DNA from: Scytalidium lignicola
Taxonomy: Eukaryota; Ascomycota; Leotiomycetes
Length of the DNA: 51,330 bases
Direction of reading: 5' to 3'
Assembly: GCA_002812745.2 (NCBI GenBank)
Contig: NCSJ02000305.1
Span: 1-51,330, forward strand
Shown here: one piece after another, positions 1-10,913 of the stretch
Position numbering within the stretch: position 1 is the stretch's first letter
Layout: each line of letters starts with the position of its first letter
The notes under the pieces: model-generated
Database searches by the model: none
What the model saw: only the letters and a program-made list of their open reading frames with translations
Told to the model about the DNA's origin: nothing
Translations under genes and position numbers: made by a program

Positions 1-695
1 TAGAATTGATCCTCGGCATGATTAAATGTATTTAATCTCAAAAATGTATGGTAATTGCAGTATAAACGCGAGATCAAGTACGTGATTTTAATGTTTGGGT
101 TTACGCGAAAGGTGACAGGATTTTTGGAAGGTGATGGAATTTTGGCGCCAACTACCCCTGGGTAGTTGGTCAGCGATAAAACAGCGTACGAGCGCAACCG
201 ACTATTATACTGGGATGGCTTTTTTTTGTTGCGGGCTAAATGCCAATTTGGCCCAGCCGATGCTGACCCTAACATCACCCCATCTACCTTACACTAGCTG
301 CCTGGTTATTATATTAAATCTACGTAAGGGGGTGAGCATGCCTGAGCCGAGCCTGAGCCACGTGACCCGCAACTACACCCTTATTCACACGCTTACTAGA
401 AAATGTTAACTTTTAACGAGGGGGCCTGAAAAGGCCCCTCTTTCGCTAGCTAGGGATCCCAAATATTTACCCTGCCTCATCTTTATATAACCGAGAGGCA
501 TATCTCCTACCTTCAATTCAGTCAATTCTCCTGAGCACCCTGAGCAGCTTACCTGAGCATACCTGATTGTTTTGAACAAGATTACTACATTGTCACGTAT
601 GTTGACTTCTCGCTTCTACACAACCTGGAGTCGATACTGTTCTCTTGTAATAAAAATTGAGATTTAGGAAAGTTAGTAAACACTAACTTGTTATA
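1..695. other. intergenic, repeat-bearing left edge
   Basis: No convincing gene. Around 325-365 and 528-566 there are clusters of the word CCTGAGC and close variants, which recur beyond the far end of the HET gene at 3135-3180. At 417-442 a GC-rich inverted repeat with a GAAA loop (arms read GGGGCCT and AGGCCCC) could fold into a hairpin. The open frame at 131-409 has no recognisable domain. Confidence 0.5.
325..365. repeat. CCTGAGC repeat cluster, left copy
   Basis: The stretch starts GGGGGTGAGC and then repeats CCTGAGCC units, ending near CACGTGA. The same order (GGGGTGAGC, several CCTGAGC units, CACGTGA) is seen in the same orientation at 3135-3196 on the other side of the HET gene, and a weaker cluster is at 528-566. 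Confidence 0.55.
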
Positions 696-2993
696 TTAGA
701 CCAGCTCGAAAATCTCAGTATTATCTTCCATATTCTCAATTGCTTCTCCAGCCATATATCCAGGCAAGTAGCACTCGCCAACAAACTCCATCTGCCTACC
801 AACCTTTATGTCAGGAGTCGAGGCAATTTTACTGCTTGAACGTGCTACATAAGGCACAGCTCCTCCATACAAAACAACAATCAAATCTCCTTCTTGGGCC
901 ATGCTTGGACATAAACCAGTCATGCCATTCGGCATAGAAAAGAAGCAGTGCGGGTGACATTCCACCGCTCCTTCTGTCTGAGATGCGTATTTGTAATGCG
1001 CATGTAAATGATCTTGTATTAGGTCGGTTGGGGGCTCGCGGAGGTCTAATATCGTGCCAATACTACCCTGAGCACCAAAAGTAAAAATGCCGCGATGGTT
1101 GATAGGATCGAAAAGTTTCTCGTAGGCTTTGCGATGTCCGGAGAGACTCGCATCAGTGTTGAAGTAAGGGAAGGGGCCGATGCGTTCAATACTCCCAATT
1201 AGGACGCCTTTTAGCAAAAGGGTAGAGGGATCTTTGTTTTGATACAACAATGCTACATCCGGTCTAGTTTCACCGCTGGCGCGGTAATGTGTCGAAGCTG
1301 ATAAGCCTAAGCTTGCACGTCCCCAGGCACTCCTGCCGTCATGCCAGAGCGTCCAGCTAGGCCGTGTTGTACTTTGGAGGGGTGTTGGAAGAGGAGAGAG
1401 CCTTTGCCATGTCCGGCCAACCGAACAATGTACCGCAGAAAGGATCCGCAAGGACTGTCGGGATGAAATCCACCAACGCGTAAAGTCGCGGAAGACAGTG
1501 GAGACATCCTTCTCGTAGTCCGGCCGTAACACAGAATCATTGGATGGCTGGGCGAGGTTGAGGAGGGCGAACAATTTATCGCGCGGGTCTGATGCATCCA
1601 GGTCCAAGCCAGCTACGACAATGTCAAGGATGTCTGCCACTGGGGTTTGAGGAGCATAGCCGAAATGACCTTGATTGCTTGATCTGGTGATCGCAAAAAG
1701 GTCTGAAAACAGCGCTGGCATGACCCTCACGTTCAACGGGCCCGGCATCATCATAAAGCGGTTATTAGACACGTTAGCCTGCAAGATAGAGAACCAAGAA
1801 GTGGTCTGTTCACCGCAGACAACAACTCTGGTAGCGTTGAAAACCTCTTGTAATACCCAAATTCGTCGAAACCATGGAAAATCGAAAAGTGTAGAGGCAC
1901 CGGTGCTGCTCTGGGGAATCTCGCTGACGATTTCTTCTGTAGTTAGAGGTAGGTCAGTTGTCGTACCTTGATTCCAGGTGGGCCCTTCATCGTTGAGGAA
2001 GCTCTCATATGAACTTCCAGGGAGTTGCGACCTTTCAAATAGTCCGCGTAACTCCTGATGTTCATACCCGCCTACATATTCTGTAGGCTCGCCTAGCCAG
2101 ACAATAACCCTTGAAGCCTTAGCATAGACATAGTCCATCTTCTGCACCTGCCAAGCACGTTCTATCGGGTCCTGCTGATTGATACAGATGGCGTCTACCC
2201 AGAGGGTTCTTATCTTGTCATACTGGTGCCGCAGTCGCTTCAAAGCAGTGTATAGATTTGAAGTGACTCTGAATTGCTGTCCTGATACCTGAATAGCCTT
2301 TAAGTTATTCGTATTCCCCCAGCAGTAGGAAAGAGCTTCATATCCAGCGTGATCGTCAGAGCATAGGTCTGTGAGGTTTAACTCACAGAATACCGGACTG
2401 TCTGCTGGCCCAGGTAGCAGCTTGAGGATCCGAATCTGTTTCCGTGATTCCTCTAGTGGCTTATATAGTGCCTGAGTAGAGGCCGCCGAGGAAATTCGTA
2501 GTGATGAAGCAGTAGGCAAATCTGCTGCTTTAACCTCGCCCATAATTTCGATTTTGGCATGCAAGACGTAATTTCGCCAGGCCCGGTAATGAGCTTTAGG
2601 GATAATTCGGATCGTGTCATTAGCCTGGATATTGCGGATGGCGAGCGCGATGCCAGGTTCGGATCTTTGATCTGACCAATTGCTAACATGGGTAAAAGGT
2701 TCGCTTCGAGCATGTCTGTTGCTCTGGAAGCGCCAGCGCGCGCGGTCATGTCCTTCGGGAGTTACAACAGCAGCATCAAAGAAACTGTAGCATTCTTCGT
2801 AAGTTCCACCATACCGGCTCTCCTCATTACTAAAACCTTGATCATGGGACGTTGTTCTGAAGGTGATGTGTTTTACATTTGAAAAGTTGGAGGGGACGGT
2901 CAGCTGGATGTAGGCCTGCTCCTGACATCCAGAACAGACGGTGATAGGCGCCGACCTTGTCGTAGTGACTGTGAGCAGTTGATTATTAGCCAT
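696..2993 (-). CDS. HET-domain (heterokaryon incompatibility) protein
   Basis: An intact single-exon frame of 765 codons. The HET domain starts near residue 218 with YEALSYCWGN, continues through LWVDAICINQQD (about 264-275) and VIVWLGEPT (about 297-304), and has the late block WFRRIWVLQEV. In this family the domain triggers cell death when unlike hyphae fuse; that role is inferred here. The first 200 residues form a separate region ending in IRIIPKAHYRAWRNYVL (about 128-144), a segment I have seen in front of other fungal HET proteins but cannot name. The start is the first ATG in a clean frame. The gene lies between CCTGAGC repeat clusters, which may be remnants of an element that carried or attracted it. 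No frame break is seen, unlike the HET-NACHT gene at 36049. Confidence 0.88.
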   Translation of the reverse strand: MANNQLLTVTTTRSAPITVCSGCQEQAYIQLTVPSNFSNVKHITFRTTSHDQGFSNEESRYGGTYEECYSFFDAAVVTPEGHDRARWRFQSNRHARSEPFTHVSNWSDQRSEPGIALAIRNIQANDTIRIIPKAHYRAWRNYVLHAKIEIMGEVKAADLPTASSLRISSAASTQALYKPLEESRKQIRILKLLPGPADSPVFCELNLTDLCSDDHAGYEALSYCWGNTNNLKAIQVSGQQFRVTSNLYTALKRLRHQYDKIRTLWVDAICINQQDPIERAWQVQKMDYVYAKASRVIVWLGEPTEYVGGYEHQELRGLFERSQLPGSSYESFLNDEGPTWNQGTTTDLPLTTEEIVSEIPQSSTGASTLFDFPWFRRIWVLQEVFNATRVVVCGEQTTSWFSILQANVSNNRFMMMPGPLNVRVMPALFSDLFAITRSSNQGHFGYAPQTPVADILDIVVAGLDLDASDPRDKLFALLNLAQPSNDSVLRPDYEKDVSTVFRDFTRWWISSRQSLRILSAVHCSVGRTWQRLSPLPTPLQSTTRPSWTLWHDGRSAWGRASLGLSASTHYRASGETRPDVALLYQNKDPSTLLLKGVLIGSIERIGPFPYFNTDASLSGHRKAYEKLFDPINHRGIFTFGAQGSIGTILDLREPPTDLIQDHLHAHYKYASQTEGAVECHPHCFFSMPNGMTGLCPSMAQEGDLIVVLYGGAVPYVARSSSKIASTPDIKVGRQMEFVGECYLPGYMAGEAIENMEDNTEIFELV

Positions 2994-3134
2994 TGAAATT
3001 CGGCCAGGCGAGTCGGTTAAGCAGAAGAAACTAGTTCGTATACTGTTCTAACTATCCACGTTTGTGTGGTTGAAAATATACACTGGTAATGAAGTCAGAA
3101 TATTCACAGGATTTATGATTTATTATCATAAGTG

Positions 3135-3196
3135 GCGGGGTGAGCGCGCCTGAGCACACCTGAGCCGAAGCTGAGCAAAGACGGCGCTGCTCACGT
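3135..3196. repeat. CCTGAGC repeat cluster, right copy
   Basis: Reads GGGGTGAGC, then CCTGAGCACACCTGAGCC and related units, ending TCACGTGAG. It is a direct copy of the pattern at 325-365. The two could be the ends of a decayed mobile element or simply a dispersed genomic repeat. Confidence 0.5.
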
Positions 3197-3690
3197 GAGA
3201 CATAAAGTTAGAAAGAACAAACATTCCCGTGGTACAACAACAATTACTACATTCAATACATCTTGTAGTTGAATCATAGAAGATCTAAGATTGGATCGTT
3301 AGGACTAGGACTTGATGCCTTTATCTTTAAACAAATGTTTTGCTTTTAGGTAGTATTTCCATGTTTGAGACTGAAGTTGATTGAGTTTGGATATATTAAG
3401 ACTGTTTGTGTAGCCATCGCGGGAAGAGAGAATAACGATTAGAAACAGGATAACAACTTTAAGAATTTAAGATAGTTAGAGGGTTTTTATATGAAGAAGG
3501 AAACGAGCGAAGGAAGAAATAGATAGTTTCCACAAATGTAGCAAGCGATACCAGTGGATAAGGAAAGTCCTTGGTGAGTTATGTCTGAAAAGAATTCATA
3601 AACAAATAATATTACATTTTAATCACAAAATTGCTAAGGTATTCTAAGCTTAAAACATGAAAATATAATCTTACCTTAGCACTTAGCGGA

Positions 3691-3852
3691 GTGAAGGGTA
3701 GCACATATGTAGGACTATAAGCCTGGAGACACAATCAAGTTAATTTTCGGCGAGCTCTAAACGTAAATTGAAGAAGCAAGAAGTGATTGAATCGTTTACA
3801 TTGAAGGAAGGCAAACGGCCGTGATCTGGGGGCAAATATGCTGCAGATCTTT
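3691..3852 (+). pseudogene. relic of a UstYa/DUF3328 gene 3' end
   Basis: This stretch aligns by eye with the last codons and 3' flank of the oxidase gene ending at 12936 (12863-13050). Shared words in order are GCACAT, CCTGG.GACACAAT, TTCGGCGAGCT and GTGATCTGGG. Read in frame it gives PGDTIKLIFGEL and a stop at 3758-3760, against PGDTIELVFGEL in the intact gene. Many differences look like transitions, consistent with repeat-induced point mutation or simple decay. Nothing further upstream resembles the gene, so only the tail was copied or survives. Confidence 0.72.
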
Positions 3853-4129
3853 ATTCTAACACTGCATTTGATACTGTCGCTCCTTTACAATTCTGTTTTA
3901 CTTACAATGCCTATCTGAATGTCCCCCAACAAAAATGCGCCAGCGTGTATCAATCCGCCGTCCGCCCGGATATAAATATGTGGAGAATTATGACCCGGAG
4001 TAGCCTTCTTGTGCATACCTGCACCAACGTATTAACAGCCGCTAAGATAGTGTCGGTTCACCTGTAGCACGTAGTACGGTACGCCTATACGTAATATACT
4101 CGTTGTGCTAAGGTTGTTGTGCGAAAAGG

Positions 4130-4290
4130 GGGTGGGAGTGGAGCGAAGCTGTAGGAGCTTCGCTCGCTCCAACTAACAGAGACACGTGAATATCACGTGT
4201 ACGTAACCACTATTCTACCAATAGATAGCAACCATTGGCCTTGAACATTGCATTTATCCGTTAGTCTTTCCTTTGTTAGTTGGAGGGTGG
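4130..4290. repeat. palindromic, MITE-like segment
   Basis: A 10-base perfect inverted repeat, GAGCGAAGCT and AGCTTCGCTC with a 5-base loop, lies near 4140-4166. Next is CACGTGA-ATA-TCACGTG (about 4183-4199). CTCCAACTAACAGAG near 4167 is then mirrored by CTTTGTTAGTTGGAG near 4271. Nested inverted repeats of this kind suggest a short non-autonomous DNA element or its remnant. Confidence 0.45.
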
Positions 4291-5420
4291 TTTCTGTTTG
4301 CTGAATGAAGAGTCATGCAATATTATAAACTTTTACTGAACAGTATTATTTGAAAAAATTATAGGTGAATAGGGGTCCAATGGTTTGGCATTGTACGTAG
4401 TCCTCGGCGTTCTCCTCATCATGGACTCCTTACCAACAACACGATGCCGCACGTCCAGAACACCTCTAACGTACCTCTTAGGCTGTAGCGAACCGAAAAC
4501 AGCACTTTAATCGTCCTTTAACATCCACTTCTGCGATCAGAAATTTCTCCCTGAGCGAAATCTTGGCGATAAGCCAGATTAGGATCTCTAACTTTACGGC
4601 CAATCTCATGATATCCTATCATTCTTTTCAACTTATATCTTTACTTCTATGCCAAACCAATCATTTAAAATGGTACTCTCGTAACAGAGAGAAACTATCG
4701 ATATCCAGCATTGAGTCCTCAAGCGAATGTAATCTTGGGTTCTTTTGTGGGCCCAGTTTGACGCGTGGATTCGTGCTTCAGCCCAGACATTGGCACCGTC
4801 CAAGACAAAAGGGATAGAAGCTTCATTAAACTAATGATTAAAAAGTGTTTGAGATAATGCTTAAGAAAAAAGACGGTGGCGAAATATGTCAAACATCTCT
4901 TAAATTCGGAGCTAGGCCTGGCTACCCGGGAACTTTTAGTTGGCNATATGCNTTTTTGATATCTCGATGTCTAGACATCAAATAGTGAATCATGGGGTTG
5001 AATTCAACTTGGACACACTGTGAATTTGGATTCCATCGCTTTTCAGTTTCGCTACTTGGCTGACTCGATAGAGTATCAGGCGGTGCTTGGCATCCGTCCG
5101 CAGCCGTGTCACTCAAGAAACTTGGCAGCTCAGGATCGTCTCAGTTGGTATCCCTAAATAGAATCAGGGTATTGGGATCTCCTTAAAAGTAATTTCTGAT
5201 TTGTATTTAGATGTCATTTTTGACCGTCTACGTTCAGTTTGCATCTCTGCATATCACCTCGGTTCTTCTATTCCTCAGCTGGCCTGAGGTTGTGTACCTT
5301 GTACTTATATTGCTGGCTGCCCAACAATTTCGCTTCATCAATCCATGCACTCATTTCTTCACTCAACTACCATTTCACTTGTCATCAGTTGCTACAGTCT
5401 TGGAGCGCTGACTTAGAAAC

Positions 5421-6446
5421 ATGAAGTTACTTATAGCTCTCCATATTATTCAATTACTCACATCTAATGTGCATGCATCCTGCGGATATGGTACCCATCT
5501 TCACCGCCGCGAGGAAGATGGCGAGATCCCTCCCCCTAAATTCGGATACGACGGTCTCGAAGGACCACTCAGATGGGCAGAACTCGATATAGCGGCAAAC
5601 ACAGCATGCAATACTGGTACTCGGCAGTCACCTATCAATCTCATCACAGGCAGCATTACAGTGGACTCGGGCGCTGCGTACAAGCTTGCGATTGCGGACA
5701 CGCCCGAGGCCGAATTCGAGAATCTCGGGACAACAATTGAGGTTCCCATTACCGGAACCCTAGAGACAGCAGTGCAATCTTATATATTGAAACAGTTCCA
5801 TTTTCACAGCCCTAGTGAGCATCTAGTCGATGATGTACATTTTGATATGGAATCACATTTTGTGTTCGAAGCTGAAGGTAGTAATTATATTGCAGAGCAT
5901 GTTCTTACAAAAAAGCTTATTACTGATTAAACATTTACAGACAAATCCATAGCCGTTGTGAGCTTTCCAGTTTCTGTAGGCGCTACCAATGACCCATTAC
6001 TGGGTACAGTCCTGTCGAAAGCTGGAAATATCACTGCCACTGGAAGTGTCACAGCAACACCTCCGTTATCTTTTACTACGTTAATCATGCACTTAGAATC
6101 AAATCCAGTGTTCAGGCAAGTACTAAGTTTATCCTGAATAATTTTCTTCGTCTAATTATTGTTCATCTTCAAAATGTGTCCTAACATACCCTCTTTGCTT
6201 AACAGATACGTTGGTTCGCTAACAACGCCACCATGTACTGAAGGAGTGGAATGGATAATCAGCTCTGAAGCAATAATGATAGACTCCTTGACCTATGAGT
6301 TAGCAAAAGGCGTAGTAGGGTTCAATGCTAGATACCCCCAGGGAGAAATTGGCTCTCCTAACTTGTTGGATAGAACAGGGCAGACGGTTAGTGCAAAGGT
6401 TCATGTAGTTGGTGATGTTAGATTAGGAGGCCCTGTAAAAAATTAA
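5421..6446 (+). CDS. secreted alpha-carbonic anhydrase
   Basis: Three exons: 5421-5877, 5941-6115, 6206-6446 (290 residues). The enzyme interconverts CO2 and bicarbonate. An N-terminal hydrophobic signal (residues 1-19) predicts secretion. Family marks are RQSPINL (about 68-74), the zinc histidines in QFHFHSP (127, 129) and ESHF (146), and SLTTPPCTEG just after intron 2. Intron 1 (5878-5940) restores the frame. Intron 2 (6116-6205) needs a GCAAGT donor, a GC-AG intron, to give FRYVGSLTTPPC without a break; its branch site CTAAC precedes the acceptor. Length fits the family. It lies outside the RiPP cluster and shows no sign of joining it. Confidence 0.92.
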
Positions 6447-6799
6447 AGAAATTTAGTTTCCAGAGTTAAAATCCATATTTTATATTGAAGAAGGATATTG
6501 AAAGAGGACGGAGCATTTAGCGGGATTTAGAGTAATATATATATATATATATATACTACTAAAAATTACTCAAAGCAGGTCTGAATACGGCTTCATGCGG
6601 ATTAGCAACTGGGTCTGTGACATCCTGTAGCACACTCATTCTATATAGCAATGGAGACTGTAATAAGAAAGCTTTAGACTTGATCTTCTACTGCACCTAT
6701 CAGGCAAGTCATGGGTATCTGAATTACCACCGCTTTCTAGACTATATTATACAGTAGTGCTGGGTGTCTAAGCTAGTGAAACTGCATATGGACGTTCAA
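6447..6799. repeat. (AT)n microsatellite in 3' intergenic DNA
   Basis: Between the convergent carbonic anhydrase and REI1-like genes. An AT dinucleotide run lies at about 6533-6554. Nothing else is recognised. Confidence 0.6.
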
Positions 6800-7961
6800 T
6801 TACCCATTACTGGGACCAGGAACATCATTCTACAAAGACAATTAGCATGCCTTCTTCTTGATGTAGATTTTTAAGTAGACACTCACTTTGAAATGTTTCT
6901 GTCTATTTGCGCTCTTTTCCACCCTCGCCTGGTACTGATTCTTCGCTCTTAACTCCATCTTAATCATCTTTTTTTCTAGTGCCATCAATGTCCGCTTTTG
7001 GAGGTCTGTTACACCTATCATAGCCATACCGCCATATTTACGTACTGCAAGTTGCCTGCTTGACGTAGGTTGCTGCTCTTGGTTAGATTCTGAGTTCAAG
7101 GAACTCTCTGGTGTACCGCTGGCATTATGGTCTGCATCATATGGAGAAGAAGTAAGTAATTTACGATGAGCGTTCGATGATTGTCTTGCTTTGGATCGAT
7201 GGGTGACTTTCTTGCCCGACCGGAGTTGTAGTTCAAGCATTCCTTGCCTTGAAGACTCAATGTCATCACCCTTCCCTCTCTTAGCTTTGACACTAGAATT
7301 CCCCTCTCGTTCCTCTCCTTCCCCATCACTCGAGCTAAATTCGTAAAAATCCTCAAGATCACTGTCCTCGGAGTTAATCCGGCAATGACCCTTACTTAGC
7401 ATATGCGCCTTTGCAGCCTCTGGTGAGCGTTTTGTGCGACCGCAAGACAAACACTCGTAGAATGTATTTATTAGTTTAAAGAGAAACCCGACCAAAACCT
7501 CAAGATCAATAAGATGCTCTTGGTCGGGAATGAATAGGCCGTGGGATTCCTGCATGTGTGTGATGTTGTGAAGGAAGGTTGGACTGCTGATAGGGCAGAA
7601 GAGGCAGTTAAAAGGGCAGAAGGATGATGAATCCCCTGTGGTGCTTTCTGTGCCCTTTGTTTCGCCTTCATCATCAGAACTGGAGCTATCAGATCCCTCT
7701 TGTCGCTGGTCTACGTCGTAAGATTGGTAATCTTCCTGGGATCCTTGAATGCGCTTCTCGAATGTAAGTCTGGATACTGGTGGTAAGGCAGCAATTTGCC
7801 GTTTTTGATTATAGATACTGTAAAAGATGTCTTTAATTTGAGACGTATCAGTCAATCGTTTGAATAACTTACTGCCATGTTGTCTTTTCGTGGTCGTGTA
7901 AAGATGTATCAGTGCCAAGTTTTGTACTGCAGACACCACAACTTAAATGAGAACCGCTCAT
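6800..7961 (-). CDS. REI1/ZNF622-like C2H2 zinc-finger, 60S biogenesis factor
   Basis: Three exons on the minus strand: 7961-7873, 7817-6887, 6829-6800 (349 residues). REI1-type proteins act in the cytoplasm in late 60S subunit maturation and recycling of shuttling factors. Exon 1 supplies the first zinc finger (SCGVCSTKL, then HDHEKTTWH), running into YNQKRQIAALPPVS, the family's signature after finger 1. Further fingers are CPFNCLFCPISS and CLSCGRTKRSPEAAKAHM-SKGH. The C-terminal block holds MIGVTDLQKR and NRQKHFK. Intron 1 (55 bases, GTAAGT) is required for the first finger. Intron 2 (57 bases, GTGAGT, branch CTAAT) replaces a poor tail with NDVPGPSNG. It is somewhat shorter than many filamentous-fungal relatives and could be a second paralogue. 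Confidence 0.85.
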
Positions 7962-8737
7962 TCTTTTATTAACGGAATCCAAAATATAAAAATATCAATT
8001 GTGCCCAATTTCACCGTGAAAGTGGTATGCAAATAAAATGATGAAATGAAAGTAATTGCTCGATGCATAAGACATGTAGGAGTTAAGTAGGCTGAATGAA
8101 TATTAAAGCCTCTAAGTTTCATGCACATCGGAGTCATAATTCAAGGGTGCTTGTTCTCCTAAGTCTGCCGCCCAATGATAAGTGATCTCGCCGCATTAGG
8201 AAGCTGGTTTAAGTATACTGGGGGCGTAACGTTCTGTAAAGTACGTTTGTCAACTATGGTACTCAATATATTAAGTGGAAGGTTGCGCCAAAGTATTGGA
8301 ATCGACCAAGTCGACAATTTCAATTTATGATTATTCCTTGATTTTACAGTTTGTCCTAGATCCACTTTTGATATTAATTATTATTATTATAACAANTTTT
8401 TTTAATATGGTCAATTAAACACACGTTCTAATTAAAATAATAAACTTATTTTAAATTTAACAAGGTTACGAGTTACGTCGAAGTTATAACATATGTTAAT
8501 TCAAGTGCTCTGAAAGATGTTCTTGTTTCGTCTTAGGGTTACTTTTTAATATCATTTGTAAAAACTGTTCTTTCTTTCTTCTACTTAATTCATAACTCCT
8601 AGAAGCTTTATCTTATATATTTGTAAACGCCACTATTCAGAAAGCAAGGTCGGAATACAAAGTGGTAAACCAACGAGAAAGCTTTGCCAAAACTGCTAAG
8701 ACGCTCAAAGCCGTTAAGGTATTTATACCACGACTAA
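7962..8737. other. AT-rich intergenic interval
   Basis: No gene seen. The part from about 8360 to 8640 is very AT-rich and contains an N at 8396 before a T run. This is the left boundary of the proposed RiPP cluster. Confidence 0.5.
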
Positions 8738-10038
8738 TTATAGCATAGGATACTTGTAACACAAAAGTGTGGACTCTGTTAACATCAAATCTTCAACTAT
8801 TTTATCCTCACCAAGGCCATACAGCTTCAACGGTTCTCGCCTTGACACTTGTGGAACCTGGAGTAACTCCAATTCCATATCAGTCTTAGAACCTTCCTCT
8901 AGGGTGGCGTAACTTCCACGGCTCTTGGGCATACGATTCTGCCACTTCCACCATAATCTGTCAATCTGGGCGTGGTGCACAAAGAAGATCGGGTCTAAAC
9001 CAAGAAAAGCGATTTTGTCAGAGAAAAACGTAAATGCAAAGCAGGAGCAGGATATGAATGCACGATGCGGACCATTAGTAGACCAGGGTAATGGCATCTC
9101 GCCACCAATTCCTCTATGGACCCATCTGTGTGGACCGTCCTCAAGCCCACCACGAAATTCCTCGTACGTGTTCGAATTTGAAATTAAGTTCTCGACAAGG
9201 GCTGCCGTATAGTTTCTGGCGTGCATGTTTTCGGCAGCAAAGTTTCGGCGCAAGCAATGGGGTTCGGGATACTGCGGCGCCATATTGGCCAATGGTCCAT
9301 AGTCCAGGCAATGATTTGGTGAGCTCCCGTTGCCACCGAAGCCAGATTTATTTGACCAAATTGGAGATGCTCCTGTATCGGCTGCGTCGAGGGTCCAATC
9401 CCAATACCTGTGTCATTAGTAACAACCCGGTATGATTGAGGGCAAGAAAGGACCTCACGCCAGATAACCCTCATACCCACACTCATTTCGCAGCGCATCC
9501 TCATATTGTTGGATGTACCACCTATGCCACGGGAGGGACAAAGTCACACGATGTGCTATTCGAAATGAGTGTGAAAACAGCGCTGGAGAATCTGCTCCTG
9601 ACCTACTTTTATTGAACATGCCTAAGTGCGAATAAACAAAATCATCGTATCGCGTCGAATTTAAACCTAGTCTCGAGGGAATATCTGAAAGGCATTGTAC
9701 GGCAGCAATGTAGCTCTGCCTAGCTTCAATCGATAGCATTCGCCATTCCTGGCGAAGTGCTGGATCATGGCCTTAAACAACTCTGGTCAATTTAGATATC
9801 ATGGCAGAGTAATTAGGAAAAGCTCACAGTAAGATCTCTCTGTCGATATGTTGAGGTTGGTACTGACAGTGGAGATGAGAAGAACAAAGGTAAGCGATAG
9901 AATAACGCTCACGAAACAGATAATTGAAACTCGTAGACGGACATTGCTGTGATCGTCAGTAGAGCTTTCAGATTCCTCGTGCATGAGCAAAAGCTGGTAG
10001 CCGGTAGAGGGAGTAATCTCATCTTCTGAATGCTTCAT
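8738..10038 (-). CDS. UstQ-like tyrosinase with N-terminal membrane anchor
   Basis: Four exons: 10038-9828, 9771-9459, 9407-9073, 8994-8738 (371 residues). Type-3 copper enzyme that oxidises tyrosine; in ustiloxin-type pathways UstQ acts on the precursor tyrosines. CuA histidines are in YSHLG (H119), IAHRVTL (H144) and PWHRW (H153); YWDW follows at 176-179; CuB histidines are in PHRWVH (268, 272) and DPIFFVHHAQIDRLWW (293/294). The frame only closes with introns of 56, 51 and 78 bases. Exon 1 gives a 36-residue polar tail, a membrane helix at about 37-58 and an NIS sequon, so a type II anchored luminal enzyme is predicted. Intron 1 ends in TTTAAG rather than a pyrimidine-AG. It is transcribed in the same direction as the precursor next door. 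Confidence 0.88.
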
Positions 10039-10913
10039 GGTAATTGCAAGATAGGTATGAAAGAGACTATACTCAGGGGAACTCTAAGGCAAGAGAATTT
10101 ATCGCTCAAGTTGAATGGTGGCAGGAGATGGAACGGCACTTCCTGCTTCACAATGTCTTCATTTGCTGGATAACTACTAGGATTCAATTGCTTGATGCAT
10201 TTCGTTATTGTGATTCGGATTAGACAGTGTATCATTGAAAGTTAGACTATGGAACTGAACATCACAGAAGGTACCGTGCCGCACGCGGTGTTCATTGTTT
10301 TCCGACGGGAGCCTTGAAGTGGGATACTTGCGACTTGTTAGACTGCACATCGGATTCGGTATTTCGGAAAGTAGCAATATATGACTTGCATGCAGCGGTA
10401 CCATAATACACATGTAACACAAATGCTCGAGCGATGCAAGTTTCGGTTGTTGACACTTGGTCGGGTCGGAAATGCAATGCGGCATGCATCCTTCGCGTGC
10501 TTGAAACCCCAATGCTCATCCGCGTGACAGATCTTGAACAGTCAGTCTTTGGGGGGAAAGGTTCCAGGTAGAATTATGTGAAGACACACTGGGGCAGTTG
10601 GGATTCAAAGGTAAATCAGCCTATGATACTGTTTATCGGTACCCAACCCATGAGCATCAGGGGCAGTGTAGCAGTAATGCTTGAACATTCAGGTATGAAT
10701 AGTAGCAATTTAGGCGTATTTTCACGATCACGAAAGCGTTTAAAGCACATGCTAAATTCATCGCGTGCACAGAAAAATCATAACATAGGCCTATGTAATA
10801 AAGAGTGGAGTGGAAGATGCTTCCGTACAATCAATATCAAAGACATAGGAAATCCTCACTGCCACAAGGAGGCGCTGACATACGTGGCATCATGCAGACT
10901 GATCACCCTCTCC
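10039..10913. promoter_or_regulatory. intergenic; promoter side of the tyrosinase gene
   Basis: About 875 bases between tyrosinase start and precursor end. Open frames at 10177-10512 (-) and 10578-10955 (+) show no domain, no good splice context and composition unlike their neighbours. The tyrosinase promoter should lie here; no specific box is claimed. Confidence 0.4.

Larger units (their letters stand above)
3197..5420. other. gene-poor interval with relics
   Basis: No supported intact gene in about 2.2 kb. It holds the UstY relic (3691-3852), the palindrome-rich segment (4130-4290) and two N characters (4945, 4952). Short open frames at 4563-4817 and 5211-5411 have no recognisable content. 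Confidence 0.5.

Noticed and set aside
417..442. Hairpin resembling a bacterial terminator
   Set aside because: No gene ends here and the organism is a fungus; noted only as an inverted repeat.
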